Part shown: one piece after another, positions 7,988 through 15,912 of the stretch
How the letters are laid out: each line of letters begins with the position of its first letter
Position numbering within the stretch: the first letter of the stretch is position 1
NCBI GenBank assembly: GCA_016234485.1
Contig: JACRBL010000036.1
Location: 124,001-188,000, forward strand
Length of the DNA stretch: 64,000 bases
Origin: Chloroflexota bacterium
GTDB taxonomy: Bacteria; Chloroflexota; Anaerolineae; Anaerolineales; Villigracilaceae
Direction of reading: 5' to 3'
Notes under the pieces: generated by a model
The model's database searches: none
What the model was told of the DNA's origin: nothing
Seen by the model: the letters and a program-made list of their open reading frames with translations, nothing else
Position numbers and translations under genes: made by a program

Positions 7988-8856
7988 GGGAAATCCTTGA
8001 AGAGGAAATAACGCCATTCATCAATGGGCATGGATGGCAGGTTGGGGAGCGAGCCGACGTGGTCACAGATCTCGCTCATAAACGCAAATTCGTAGCCAGC
8101 GGCGCGGAAGCGTTCGATCATCGTTTCGAGGATGTCGAAGCCGCGCTCGCTGTTGCGGAGCAGGGCGCGCTTCTCGAGGGCGGTCACGCCGTCAGAGAGA
8201 TGCGGCGCGTAGAGGTCGTGTGCGTGGGTGGTGAAAGCGATCACCGAGGGCGGCGGGAAGAGGCGCATCAGCACGGCGGAAAGTCCCAGCCCGTAGAGTT
8301 TGATCCACGGCAGGCCGAAGTTTAACCGAATCGTGGGCAATGCGGGGAAGGGAAATTCGAGCAGGGAGTCTTGGCCGCGCGTCACGCGGAACGGCTCAAT
8401 GGGCATGTGCGTGTTCCAGTAGCCGTTCTTGCCAGGGCGGATCGAGGCGAACACGCTGGCGTCGTAGCGGAAGCCCAAGTCCATCAAATGGCCGATGCCC
8501 TCGCGCGAAATGGCGCCGATGGGCGCGCGATAGCCAATGGCCTCTTTGCCAAAAAATTCGCGGAAGGTTTTCTGCGCCAGTTCGATCTCTTCGCGGTCGC
8601 CGCTGGTTTCGGTGTTGTGATGATGCGAGTGCAGCGCGAACTCAATGGGAATCTTGCGCTCCAATTTGCGGATGCCCTCGCCGTAGCGCGCCAGAATGGA
8701 CGTGACGAGGAAGCCCGTCACCTTCACGCCCGTGCGGCGGATTAAATCCACATAGCGCTCGAACAACGCGGGTTCCTCGAAGAGGCGCGTGTGTCCCTGC
8801 GTGTTGGCGTAGTCCGCTTCGATGTCAATGGTAATGCAGAGGAATTTTTTGGGCAT
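7942..8856 (-). CDS. Polysaccharide deacetylase (NodB-type, CE4)
   Basis: A 304-residue NodB-fold protein without a signal peptide. Motif 1 is TIDIEAD (catalytic and metal Asp), motif 2 is LHSHHHNT (metal His pair) and motif 3 is YRAPIGAIS. These are the expected active-site blocks for removing N-acetyl groups from glycans, though cytosolic members also act on other amides or on lipid-linked sugars. A family of similar proteins with the DIEADY opening occurs in exopolysaccharide clusters, which fits the glycan genes further on. The ribosome site before ATG 8856 is weak. It overlaps the aminopeptidase gene by 46 bases. Confidence 0.88.
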   Translation of the reverse strand: MPKKFLCITIDIEADYANTQGHTRLFEEPALFERYVDLIRRTGVKVTGFLVTSILARYGEGIRKLERKIPIEFALHSHHHNTETSGDREEIELAQKTFREFFGKEAIGYRAPIGAISREGIGHLMDLGFRYDASVFASIRPGKNGYWNTHMPIEPFRVTRGQDSLLEFPFPALPTIRLNFGLPWIKLYGLGLSAVLMRLFPPPSVIAFTTHAHDLYAPHLSDGVTALEKRALLRNSERGFDILETMIERFRAAGYEFAFMSEICDHVGSLPNLPSMPIDEWRYFLFKDFPWRQNSRKTSKNTPN

Positions 8857-8876
8857 TTTCTAAATTACCGCGAGGC

Positions 8877-8966
8877 CGCACACCTGCCCTGCAGGGCGGC
8901 GCCAGGGAAGGATGCAAAGTTTTTAATCTTCGCGCTCTTGGCGTGCTTAGCGATTAATAATCGCTA
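8877..8966. repeat. Solo hairpin module and word repeats between genes
   Basis: 8877-8911 (CGCACACCTGCCCTG..., ending GCGCCAGGGAAG) matches the module inserted in repeat copies a, h and k but here stands without the outer repeat. 8930-8950 holds words TTCGCGCTCTTGG and GCGTGCTTAGCG, also found at 42094-42161. TAGCGATT/AATCGCTA (8948-8955, 8959-8966) forms a small hairpin downstream of the GcvT-family gene. Confidence 0.65.
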
Positions 8967-9038
8967 TCAAGTTATGCCATACATTAATCAGACACTAATA
9001 TAGGGCGATTCGTTTTTCATTGCTACCATCCTTGGTTA

Positions 9039-10226
9039 TTACTTCTTCTTCCACTCAGGCTCATAGAACGGCAACTTCACCACCTTCGCAGGCGCGTGTT
9101 GACGGTGATGCTCCACCGTGATCTCCATTTTTACGTCCGTGCCGATCTCAAAATACGGCTTCTGCAAATGGGCAAGGGCGATGTACTTCTTCAACAGCGG
9201 CGACCAACTGGACGTGGACGCGTACCCGACCTGCACGTTGCCCACCATCACGGGCAGGCTCGCGCGGATCGCCATCCCTGGGATTTGCGGCGGCAGGCCA
9301 ACCTGTTTGAAGATGCTTTCCATCCCCACCCAATCCACTTCCAACCCGACCATCTTCCACGATGAGCCTTCGCGCTTCTCTTTTTCCAGTGCGCGGCGAC
9401 CGACGAAATAGCCCTGCTTGTCGAGCGCCACCGTCCAGTCGAGGCCCAACTCGAAGGGCGAGGACTTCTGCGATTCGATCCACGCGTGACTGGCGGAGGT
9501 GTAGTCCACATCGAGCATGAACAGCCCCGCTTCCACGCGCGCCATGTCCATGGCGAGGATACCCACGGGCGTGATGCCGTAGTCCGCGCCCGCGTCCATC
9601 AACGCGTCCCAGATCGGGAGCGCGTCTTTATTGTCCATCCAAATCTCGTAGCCGAGATCGCCTGTGTAACCCGTGCGCGAGATGGTGACCTCCGCGCCTT
9701 GAATCTTGTTCATCATCAAGCGGAAGTATTTCAACTCGTCCACGGGGCGCTCGCAGAGGAGGTTCAACACCTTGCGCGTGTTCGGTCCCTGAAAACTGAG
9801 CGCGGCAACCTGGTCGGTCACTTCCGTGATGGATACATCCATGCCGACCGCGTTCATCGTCAGCCAGCGCAGATTCGGTTCCGCCGCGGTCAGCCGAAAG
9901 GTCGAAGGTGCGAGGCGGGAGATGGTTCCGTCGTCGATCATCTTGCCGTCTTCGTCGCACCAGCCCGTGTACGCGACCTGTCCCACTTTCATCTTGTGGA
10001 TGTCGCGCGTGGTGACGCGATGCAACAGCGCGGCCGCATCCCTGCCTGTGATGACGTACTTGATCAACGGCGAGACATCTATCAACGCCGCCGCGTTGCG
10101 AATTGCCCAATACTCGCGGTCGAGCGTATGCTCGTACGAGCCTGCGGCAAAATATCCCGCCCACTTGCGCCAATTCTGCGGCTGGCACAACGCGGACGTG
10201 CGAGGGTGGAAGGGGGTGGTTTTCAA
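9039..10226 (-). CDS. GcvT-family aminomethyltransferase
   Basis: A 395-residue protein of the glycine-cleavage T-protein/DmdA/sarcosine-oxidase family. It carries the folate-binding signature TGWCDEDGKMIDDGTISRL, then LSFQGPNTRKVLNLL and ISRTGYTGDLGYEIW, and a C-terminal beta-barrel (GYASTSSWSPLLKKYIALA). It probably passes a one-carbon unit from an N- or S-methylated substrate to tetrahydrofolate. The H- and P-proteins of glycine cleavage are not nearby, so a demethylase role is as likely as true GcvT. The first codon is TTG at 10226; there is no ATG in frame close by. Confidence 0.85.
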   Translation of the reverse strand: MKTTPFHPRTSALCQPQNWRKWAGYFAAGSYEHTLDREYWAIRNAAALIDVSPLIKYVITGRDAAALLHRVTTRDIHKMKVGQVAYTGWCDEDGKMIDDGTISRLAPSTFRLTAAEPNLRWLTMNAVGMDVSITEVTDQVAALSFQGPNTRKVLNLLCERPVDELKYFRLMMNKIQGAEVTISRTGYTGDLGYEIWMDNKDALPIWDALMDAGADYGITPVGILAMDMARVEAGLFMLDVDYTSASHAWIESQKSSPFELGLDWTVALDKQGYFVGRRALEKEKREGSSWKMVGLEVDWVGMESIFKQVGLPPQIPGMAIRASLPVMVGNVQVGYASTSSWSPLLKKYIALAHLQKPYFEIGTDVKMEITVEHHRQHAPAKVVKLPFYEPEWKKK

Positions 10227-10256
10227 CTTAAGCTTTTTCCATGTGCCTTTCGATCG

Positions 10257-10787
10257 TTAGGCGAGTTTCTTCTTGAATATTTCAAATTCTTTCTCCTTGT
10301 CTTCCGCCTTTGACCAGCGCTTGATTTCCTTCAAGTCAACCGTCTGACTTTGAGAGACCAGGATGGCCTGCGCCAATCCCTGCTGGTCGTTCCAGAAATA
10401 GAAGGCGCACAACCTGTCTTTCACACAATCGGTTGGCGACAATATCTTTAATGTTCCAGTCGCCAATTCAAATTCACTGATTTCTTTCACAGGTTCATCG
10501 CCGACGGAAAGAGGACCATCGGGAAATTCGACAAAGAATTGCGTTTCGGGATTTACGAAATATCGTCCCTGTTCGTAAAATCCGATCTCCTCCAAAATGG
10601 ATTTGATCTTGCTTCGCCTTGCGAAATTGACGTTGATCAAATCCAAGTCCTTTGAGACATATTTATTACTGCTATAAAACGAAACAGCACTTCCGCCTGA
10701 AAGCACAACTTTGATATCTTCCTTTTCGAGACAATCCTGAATATATGCAGCCAGTTCAATCTGGCTCATGCCCTTGAGTTTCTTCAC
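10257..10787 (-). CDS. Nucleotidyltransferase-fold protein, possible toxin
   Basis: A 176-residue protein with a minimal nucleotidyltransferase core: SGGSAVSFYSSNKYVSKDLD at residues 30-49 gives the Gly-Gly-Ser helix cap and an Asp-x-Asp metal pair. The rest (SPTDCVKDRLCAFYFWND, VDLKEIKRWSKAE) resembles AbiEii/MenT-like and other nucleotidyltransferases of type IV toxin-antitoxin units, though it is shorter. Its ATG overlaps the stop of the winged-helix gene by 4 bases (ATGA). Base composition is visibly more AT-rich than in the neighbouring genes, a hint of recent transfer. Toxicity is an inference from family and pairing. Confidence 0.75.
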   Translation of the reverse strand: MKKLKGMSQIELAAYIQDCLEKEDIKVVLSGGSAVSFYSSNKYVSKDLDLINVNFARRSKIKSILEEIGFYEQGRYFVNPETQFFVEFPDGPLSVGDEPVKEISEFELATGTLKILSPTDCVKDRLCAFYFWNDQQGLAQAILVSQSQTVDLKEIKRWSKAEDKEKEFEIFKKKLA

Positions 10788-11113
10788 AGGCTTTTTCCTT
10801 TTGCTCTCGGCCTGCGCCTGTTCATTATCAATTCTTCCTGTTCGTTCGCGGAGTAGAACGACAATGCCTTTTCCAGCAACGCCTTCAACTCACTTAGAAA
10901 CGGATAACGCGGATTGAATGAATATGGGCGAGTACGACCCACCAAACGGCTTACCAGCACGCCGCTTTCTTCGAACTTGTCCAATTGCATCTGGATGGGT
11001 TTCAAATCAACGCCAAAAAAGCCGGCGATTTCGCGGGCATAACCTTCGTCACGCGAAAAGATGTAAACCAACACCCGCTCAGCATTTCTGGAACCTAGAA
11101 GCGTTTCGATCAT
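10784..11113 (-). CDS. Winged-helix DNA-binding protein, possible antitoxin/regulator
   Basis: A 109-residue protein. Residues 10-60 (NAERVLVYIFSRDEGYAREI, then LKPIQMQLDKFEESGVLV) fit an ArsR/MarR-like winged helix, and SRLVGRTRPYSFNP would be the wing. The C-terminus is basic (NRRRPRAKGKSL). It is translationally coupled to the nucleotidyltransferase. The spacer upstream of its ATG holds a cluster of TGACG/CGTCA sites, so autoregulation is likely. No other function is evident. Confidence 0.8.
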   Translation of the reverse strand: MIETLLGSRNAERVLVYIFSRDEGYAREIAGFFGVDLKPIQMQLDKFEESGVLVSRLVGRTRPYSFNPRYPFLSELKALLEKALSFYSANEQEELIMNRRRPRAKGKSL

Positions 11114-11124
11114 GGCAATTCCTC

Positions 11125-11165
11125 TTGACGTTTATTTGACGTCATATGACGGCTAATTTACGTCA
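11125..11165. promoter_or_regulatory. Cluster of TGACG/CGTCA half-sites upstream of the winged-helix gene
   Basis: TTGACG (11125), the palindrome TGACGTCA (11137-11144) overlapping the 12-bp palindrome CGTCATATGACG (11140-11151), and CGTCA (11161-11165) lie within 41 bases, 12 bases upstream of ATG 11113. The 12-bp palindrome is the best operator candidate. Confidence 0.65.
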
Positions 11166-11507
11166 TTATATCACTGCCTGTTCGAATACTCCGCGGGCGC
11201 GAAGAACACCAACACCGTCAACTCTTCCTCGATGGAGTGGAAGCGACCGCGCAGCGTCCACATTCTTCGCCACGTAGACGATCGAACCCGCCTGCACGGC
11301 GCGGTCTTCGTCTGCCACGCGGATCTGCGCCCGCCCGCTCACCACGTAGTAGACCTCATCTTCGGTGTGGGGCGATTGCGGGTCAACGCCGCCCGCGGGG
11401 AGGACGTACAGTCCCATGCTCAGGTCGGGGACGCACAAAAATTCCAGGTAGCGTTTGCCGCTGGCTTCCCGTTGGGCGATCAAATTGGCGAGTTCATGAG
11501 CGTCCAT
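11166..11507 (-). pseudogene. Cupin-domain gene with a C-terminal frameshift
   Basis: The first 80 residues read as a small single-domain cupin: GLYVLPAGGVDPQSPHTEDE then VYYVVSGRAQIRV, with His and Glu metal ligands of cupin motif 1. After VYVAKNV the frame runs into low-quality sequence (DAARSLPLHRGRVDGVGV). Shifting by one base at about 11253-11258 restores a typical cupin ending: RGRFHSIEEELTVLVFFAPA followed by EYSNRQ and a TGA at 11171-11173. The second His of cupin motif 2 (FHS) is in the restored frame. So this is either a real one-base lesion or a sequencing error. Confidence 0.75.
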
Positions 11508-11545
11508 CCTGTCTCCAGAATGGGCGGATTGTAAATTGTTGGTTA

Positions 11546-13249
11546 TTATTCTGCAAGCAAAAAATCCCCGCCCTCCAGCAGGCCTTTCAAGACCACCTTC
11601 ACCGCATCAGACCCCACCAACTTATCCAGACTAAACGACTTCAAGCGCGTCTGCGTCGTCCGCACCGAAGGCTCCAGAAAATCGCCAAACGGCAGTGACG
11701 TGCGAAACAACTGGTAATACAAAAACCTGCGCGCATTACGCGTAAACTCAGGTGGGACTTCAATCTTCTTCGCCCCAAGAAATTCTTTCATCTTTCTTCT
11801 TACTTCATCCGCCGTCTGCGGAAAGAACACGGTGGGATATTGCGTGAAGCGCGCCCGCCCCGCGCACAACACCGCCGCGCCCATGATGGATGCCTCCAGC
11901 CCAATCGTCGAGTTGTAGACCATGGCAAACTTCGAGCGCTGGATCAACTCATACGAACTCAACGGCGCGCGCGGACTCACAAAGACGACATTCGCCTCTT
12001 TCTGGACCTCGCGCCGCGTCGCCCACCCCTCGACCGTTTCGCGACTGGACTTTCTCACGCGCGTCTCGTCGGGGTGCGCGCGGATGACGAAGAGCGTGTC
12101 GCGATTCTCGCGAATCACTTCGAGACACATATCCAGCCAGGCGAACATATCTTCAAAGACGGTGTTCGCGTGCGGCTGACTCGTATCGAAAATGACGTTG
12201 GTAAAGATGGGGACGATCTGTTGGAAGCCCGCGGCCTTCCGCAAAAACGCATCGTCGAGTCCCTGCATGTCCGCCCAGAATTTGATGCCTGCCATCGTGA
12301 AATCGCCCTGAAAGCGTTTGGCGAGATAGGCGTCGAGTTTGGCGTTTTGCTCCTCGGTCATCTCGAAGGACTCGGGAATCGCAATCGGGTACGCCGTCGC
12401 TTCGCCCTCGGTAAAAAAGGCGGTGGCGGGTTGCAGTCCCACCTCGTGGGTGAGGACGCGAATCCCGCGTCGCTGGGCGATTAACCGCGCGGCCGCCTCG
12501 GGGAAGAACTGGCCGTTAAAGACCACAACCGCCCGCGGCTGAGTCCGATCGAGGAAGTCTCCAAACTGCCGCGCCACGTTCCAGGCGGAGAGAATGTACT
12601 CGCGCAGAAGATGCCGCGTCGGCTCGTCGTCGGTCAAATGATGGATGCGGAGAACCCAACGCAGACCAGGCAGGCACAGCGCGCCCAACGGTATCGTCGT
12701 TGCGAGGAGCGTTTGTTGCGACGAAGCAACCCCCTCCGCTTCAGATGGGGATTGCTTCGCTTCGCTCGCAATGACAGAATCAAGCGGCCATTCAAACTTC
12801 ATCAACTCAGAGAGGGAGAGTTGTGCGATGCGGGATTCGAGTTGCGCGTCACGGTCAAGACCAAACCAGTTTACGTGTGTACCTGTATACGTGTGTACCT
12901 GTATCCCTGTGTACAACGCCCTCGACTGCGCCACACACGCTTTGCACGGCATCCCCTTGTAAACATCATCGCGATTGGTTCCAAGCACACACTTGCTCAT
13001 CCCCGCGTTGCAGGCAAAATACGCGACGGGAATCCCCTTCAAACGCAACGCCCATGTGGTGAGCAGATGAAAGCCCGCGTTCCAAGAGAGATCGTCAATG
13101 CCCGTGGACGCCTTGAAGAAGACGATGGGCGCGCCGCTCGGTTGAGGTTCCTTGCGAGCGACTTCGCGCGCAACTGATACAATTTTGATGTTGTTAAGTC
13201 GGCGGACAAGGCCGCGTTTGATGCGTTGAGTGATGAATTCTTTGAACAT
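11546..13249 (-). CDS. Surface-polysaccharide (capsule-type) transferase
   Basis: A 567-residue cytosolic protein. The C-terminal half has the GT-B-like pattern of capsule and surface-carbohydrate biosynthesis proteins: PIFTNVIFDTSQ, TLFVIRAHPDE, YELIQRSKFAMVYNSTIGLE and GAAVLCAGRARF. It probably adds a sugar or a phospho-polyol to a glycan. ATG 13249 (MFKEFITQRIKRG) is chosen because the 49 residues before it run back through a terminator. Two stretches inside the reading frame are repeat-derived: SVIASEAKQSPSEAEG (repeat copy b) and TGIQVHTYTGTHVN (tandem words). Both interrupt otherwise normal sequence. A homologue lies at 29738. Confidence 0.75.
   Translation of the reverse strand: MFKEFITQRIKRGLVRRLNNIKIVSVAREVARKEPQPSGAPIVFFKASTGIDDLSWNAGFHLLTTWALRLKGIPVAYFACNAGMSKCVLGTNRDDVYKGMPCKACVAQSRALYTGIQVHTYTGTHVNWFGLDRDAQLESRIAQLSLSELMKFEWPLDSVIASEAKQSPSEAEGVASSQQTLLATTIPLGALCLPGLRWVLRIHHLTDDEPTRHLLREYILSAWNVARQFGDFLDRTQPRAVVVFNGQFFPEAAARLIAQRRGIRVLTHEVGLQPATAFFTEGEATAYPIAIPESFEMTEEQNAKLDAYLAKRFQGDFTMAGIKFWADMQGLDDAFLRKAAGFQQIVPIFTNVIFDTSQPHANTVFEDMFAWLDMCLEVIRENRDTLFVIRAHPDETRVRKSSRETVEGWATRREVQKEANVVFVSPRAPLSSYELIQRSKFAMVYNSTIGLEASIMGAAVLCAGRARFTQYPTVFFPQTADEVRRKMKEFLGAKKIEVPPEFTRNARRFLYYQLFRTSLPFGDFLEPSVRTTQTRLKSFSLDKLVGSDAVKVVLKGLLEGGDFLLAE
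12695..12776. repeat. Interspersed inverted repeat, copy b, inside a reading frame
   Basis: CGTCGTTGCGAGGAGC...GCTCGCAATGACA, with inner ACGAAGCAA and GATTGCTTCG, matches the intergenic repeat family. It is read through in frame as SVIASEAKQSPSEAEGVASS and further residues of the capsule-type transferase at 11546-13249. Confidence 0.88.
12873..12914. repeat. Tandem GTGTGTACCTGTATAC words inside a reading frame
   Basis: The unit ACGTGTGTACCTGTAT occurs twice in a row, followed by a degenerate third (CCCTGTGTAC). It encodes TGIQVHTYTGTHVN in the capsule-type transferase. It resembles the intergenic word repeats in style. Confidence 0.75.
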
Positions 13250-13291
13250 GCTGCAATTGTACTTGTTTTGGAGAATGAGGGAAAACGCCAA

Positions 13292-13325
13292 AACAAAAAT
13301 CCCGAAGATGCATTCTCTTCGGGAT
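13292..13325 (-). terminator. Rho-independent terminator after the secreted-protein gene
   Basis: Stem ATCCCGAAGA/TCTTCGGGAT (13299-13308 with 13316-13325) with AAACAAAAA on the plus strand, giving a U-rich tail on the minus strand. It ends the 13348-13884 transcript just before the capsule-type transferase gene. Confidence 0.85.
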
Positions 13326-13347
13326 TTGGCGGTTTTTGGATCTGTGA

Positions 13348-13884
13348 CTAATGCACGTTCATCAAAATAATCATGGAGCGGCTCTGGGCGATGCAATCGG
13401 CGTAGCCTGCCTCCGCCACCATGTAGATGGTGTGGTTGCCCGCGGATACGTTCTGGAGATACCCGTTCAGCGGCACAGACAGGTTATTGGGCGGAGGGTT
13501 GAAGCCTTCGAGGATGTAACTACCTGGTTTGAAGATGCTTCCGCCGCTCGAGTTATCCAGGCGATAGCGCCCAAAGCAGTAGATGTTGCCCGTGGTGGCG
13601 CCGCCCTGGAAATTGACCATGCCGATCACCGCGATATCCGCCGATTTTCCCGCGGGGACGGTGACGGTTCTTTCCAAAATGACGGTGGGCGTATACCCTT
13701 TTGGCACGGTGATGGAATTTGTGTCGGTTCCAAAAACCCCCGACATTCTGACCGAACCCACAGGCCAGACGCCCACGAGATGCGGCGCGGCTGAGACTGT
13801 GGCGGTACTCGTCAATACGGCCACTAAAACGGACACAACGATCAGTTGCCAGAATTTCACCGGCGCGTTGAGCGCTTTTTTCAT
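13348..13884 (-). CDS. Secreted protein of unknown function
   Basis: A 178-residue protein with a signal peptide (hydrophobic stretch FWQLIVVSVLVAVLTSTATV, cleavage likely after VSAA near residue 33). The mature part is beta-rich and Gly/Asn-rich (GTDTNSITVPKGYTPTVI, VIGMVNFQGGATTGNIYC, GNHTIYMVAEAGYADC) and contains two cysteines that could pair. No known domain is recognised. Ribosome site AAAGGAG precedes ATG 13884. It has its own terminator, so it is probably transcribed alone. Confidence 0.8.
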   Translation of the reverse strand: MKKALNAPVKFWQLIVVSVLVAVLTSTATVSAAPHLVGVWPVGSVRMSGVFGTDTNSITVPKGYTPTVILERTVTVPAGKSADIAVIGMVNFQGGATTGNIYCFGRYRLDNSSGGSIFKPGSYILEGFNPPPNNLSVPLNGYLQNVSAGNHTIYMVAEAGYADCIAQSRSMIILMNVH

Positions 13885-14020
13885 GCAATTCTCCTTTGCT
13901 GATAAAAAACGATAAACCCGTCCTACCTCTAAACTCCAGCGCGGGACGGGAAGCGGACTGGAATTGTCCGAATTATACTTTGCGTTTACTGAATATCAAA
14001 GCAGGGAGAATGACCCATTC

Positions 14021-14875
14021 TTACCAATCGTTACTTTTCTCGTATCCCAACCTCACCAGCAAATCTCCCGCCACATCCTTGAACAGTTTCTTGTGCTCGT
14101 CGGTGAAATATTCCTTCCAGTTGCCTGTCTTGCCCGAGCGGAAGGTGTGACTCTTCTTCGGCTGGATCGCGTCCACCAGAACGGACAGGGCTTGGGCACG
14201 CGGCGTGGGGATGCGGTAGCCCGTCTTCTCCACCTCGTCGAGCATCGAAGCGAGGGTGGCGTCGCGGTTGTCCACCAGATCCTCGTAGCGGATGCACATC
14301 ACGCCAGGAGTCGCGAGCCATTGGAAGACGCCCTCGTATCGTCCCATTACGCTGACCATGAACAGCCCGCCGCGGTCAATGCCCGAGATGGCGATCTTGA
14401 GTCGCTCGCCGAAATCGGGGAGCGATTTGTAGAAATCGTGCATGCCGTGTTCTTCGTACATGTCGGTCGCGAAGAAGACTTGCGAGACGAGCAAGTCGCG
14501 CGGGTCGCGGTAAATGAAAAAGTTGACGCGCCCGCTCGAGGTCAGGAAGGAGGCGAGGTCGGGCATGGCGTCCACGTATCCCCAGCCGATCACGCTGCGC
14601 GGGATGTGAGTCAGCTCATCCAAAATTTCGGCGTTGGTGCGGCGGCGTCCGTCTTTGGTGATGGTACGGACAGGTTCGGCCTCGGCGTAGCGATAGGGCA
14701 TGATGCGCGTGAAGCCGTTGAGGATCTGCAATAGCAGGTGCGAGCCGCTCTTCGGTTTGGCGTTGCCGAAGATGGGCGGCGCGTCGTTGAAGGAAAGTCT
14801 CTTCCAACGTGCGATGGCTTGGGCGGTTTTTCCGAGTGGACGGAGAGCACGGCGAATGGATTGCGAAATGGTCAT
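14021..14875 (-). CDS. PAPS-dependent sulfotransferase (first copy)
   Basis: A 284-residue sulfotransferase-fold protein. The 5'-phosphosulfate loop is KPKSGSHLLLQIL (residues 40-52) and the 3'-phosphate motif is YRDPRDLLVSQVFF. It would move sulfate from PAPS to an acceptor, probably a sugar hydroxyl given the neighbours. The C-terminus (FTDEHKKLFKDVAGDLLVRL) aligns by eye with that of the sulfotransferase at 24866 (FTARDKAVFKEVAGEMLVKW), so the two are related. PAPS can be supplied by the Sat-CysC fusion at 20280. The ribosome site before ATG 14875 is weak. Confidence 0.87.
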   Translation of the reverse strand: MTISQSIRRALRPLGKTAQAIARWKRLSFNDAPPIFGNAKPKSGSHLLLQILNGFTRIMPYRYAEAEPVRTITKDGRRRTNAEILDELTHIPRSVIGWGYVDAMPDLASFLTSSGRVNFFIYRDPRDLLVSQVFFATDMYEEHGMHDFYKSLPDFGERLKIAISGIDRGGLFMVSVMGRYEGVFQWLATPGVMCIRYEDLVDNRDATLASMLDEVEKTGYRIPTPRAQALSVLVDAIQPKKSHTFRSGKTGNWKEYFTDEHKKLFKDVAGDLLVRLGYEKSNDW

Positions 14876-14893
14876 GTTTCAAATTTACCACAA

Positions 14894-14999
14894 AGGGACA
14901 CAAAGAATCCTTCGTGTCCCTGATTTGAAAGTAATGCGGACTCCAAAGTCTGGAGACTTTGGAGTCCGTCGTTCGTTACGCTATACGCAATACGTTTTA
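14894..14999. repeat. Three successive hairpin/word repeats between genes
   Basis: AGGGACAC/GTGTCCCT (14894-14901, 14914-14921), then a perfect 14-bp stem CGGACTCCAAAGTC/GACTTTGGAGTCCG (14937-14950, 14955-14968), then TACGCAATACG-type words (14977-14999). The last overlaps the TAA stop of the neuB-like gene. Confidence 0.75.
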
Positions 15000-15878
15000 C
15001 TCATCGTTAACGCGGCGCAGTTTTTTCATCGAACCTTTTTCGGATTCGTAGACGCGCTTCACGCCATCGCCCAACGCGGCCTCGGTGACGCGGATATATT
15101 TGACGAGGCGCTCGAAGCCGCCAGGTTCCACCGACGCGGCCTGGTCACTGCCCCACATGGCGCGGTCGAGCGTGAGGTGACGCTCCACCATGCACGCGCC
15201 GAGCGAGATCGCCACCGCCGAGGGGACGAGTCCGACTTCGTGTCCCGAATAGCCGATGGGGTTGTTGGGGAATTCGCGGCGCAGGGTTTCGATCATTTTC
15301 AGGTTCAACTCTTCGGGTTCGCACGGATAGGTACTGGTGCAGTGCATGATGACGAGGTTCTCATCGCCAACGGCTTTCGTGCCTTTGTGAATTTGCGCCA
15401 TCGTGGACATGCCCGTGGAGATGATGATGGGCTTGCCCGTCTTACGCGCGTATTTCAGCAGTTTGTGATCGGTGAGCGAAGCGGACGGAACTTTGTAGGC
15501 GGGCGTGTCGAACTGCTCCATGAAATCCACGGCGGGTTCGTCCCACACCGAAACCATCCAGGCAATGCCCTTCTCTTTGCAGTGACGGTCGATCTCGCGG
15601 TATTGCGCTTCATCGAACTCGACCTTGTAGCGATAATCGATGTACGAAATGTAGCCCCACGGCGTCTCGCGCATTTGACTCTTCTGCGCTTCGGGCGTGG
15701 ACACATCGGGCGTGCGCTTCTGGAACTTGACCGCGTCCGCGCCCGCGTGCACCGCGGCGTTGATCATCTCTTTGGCGATGTTCAGATCGCCGTTGTGGTT
15801 GATGCCGATCTCGGCAATGACGTAGGCAGGATGCCCGTCGCCGACCATTCGATTTCCAAGTTTAATTTCGCGTGCCAT
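14997..15878 (-). CDS. neuB: N-acetylneuraminate synthase-family enzyme (NeuB/PseI/LegI)
   Basis: A 293-residue TIM-barrel synthase that condenses phosphoenolpyruvate with a 6-carbon amino sugar to give a nonulosonic acid. Landmarks are YVIAEIGINHNGDLNIAKEM, DAVKFQKRTP, KVPSASLTDHKLL, IISTGMS, MHCTSTYP and GYSGHEVG, then ERHLTLDRAMWGSDQAAS. The sugar made (sialic, legionaminic, pseudaminic) cannot be told. The protein ends at MKKLRRVNDE and lacks the C-terminal SAF (antifreeze-like) domain found in most NeuB proteins of about 340-350 residues. ATG 15878 has an AAAGGA site. NeuA is encoded just upstream on the same strand. Confidence 0.9.
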   Translation of the reverse strand: MAREIKLGNRMVGDGHPAYVIAEIGINHNGDLNIAKEMINAAVHAGADAVKFQKRTPDVSTPEAQKSQMRETPWGYISYIDYRYKVEFDEAQYREIDRHCKEKGIAWMVSVWDEPAVDFMEQFDTPAYKVPSASLTDHKLLKYARKTGKPIIISTGMSTMAQIHKGTKAVGDENLVIMHCTSTYPCEPEELNLKMIETLRREFPNNPIGYSGHEVGLVPSAVAISLGACMVERHLTLDRAMWGSDQAASVEPGGFERLVKYIRVTEAALGDGVKRVYESEKGSMKKLRRVNDE

Positions 15879-15912
15879 GTTTAATCCTTTACTGATGTAT
15901 TGATTATTAGGA

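Noticed and set aside
10784..11113. HEPN partner of an MNT-HEPN pair
   Set aside because: The small partner has no R-x4-6-H motif and reads as a winged helix.
13250..13396. N-terminal 49-residue extension of the capsule-type transferase
   Set aside because: It would run through the terminator hairpin at 13292-13325 and the end of the previous gene, and has no ribosome site.
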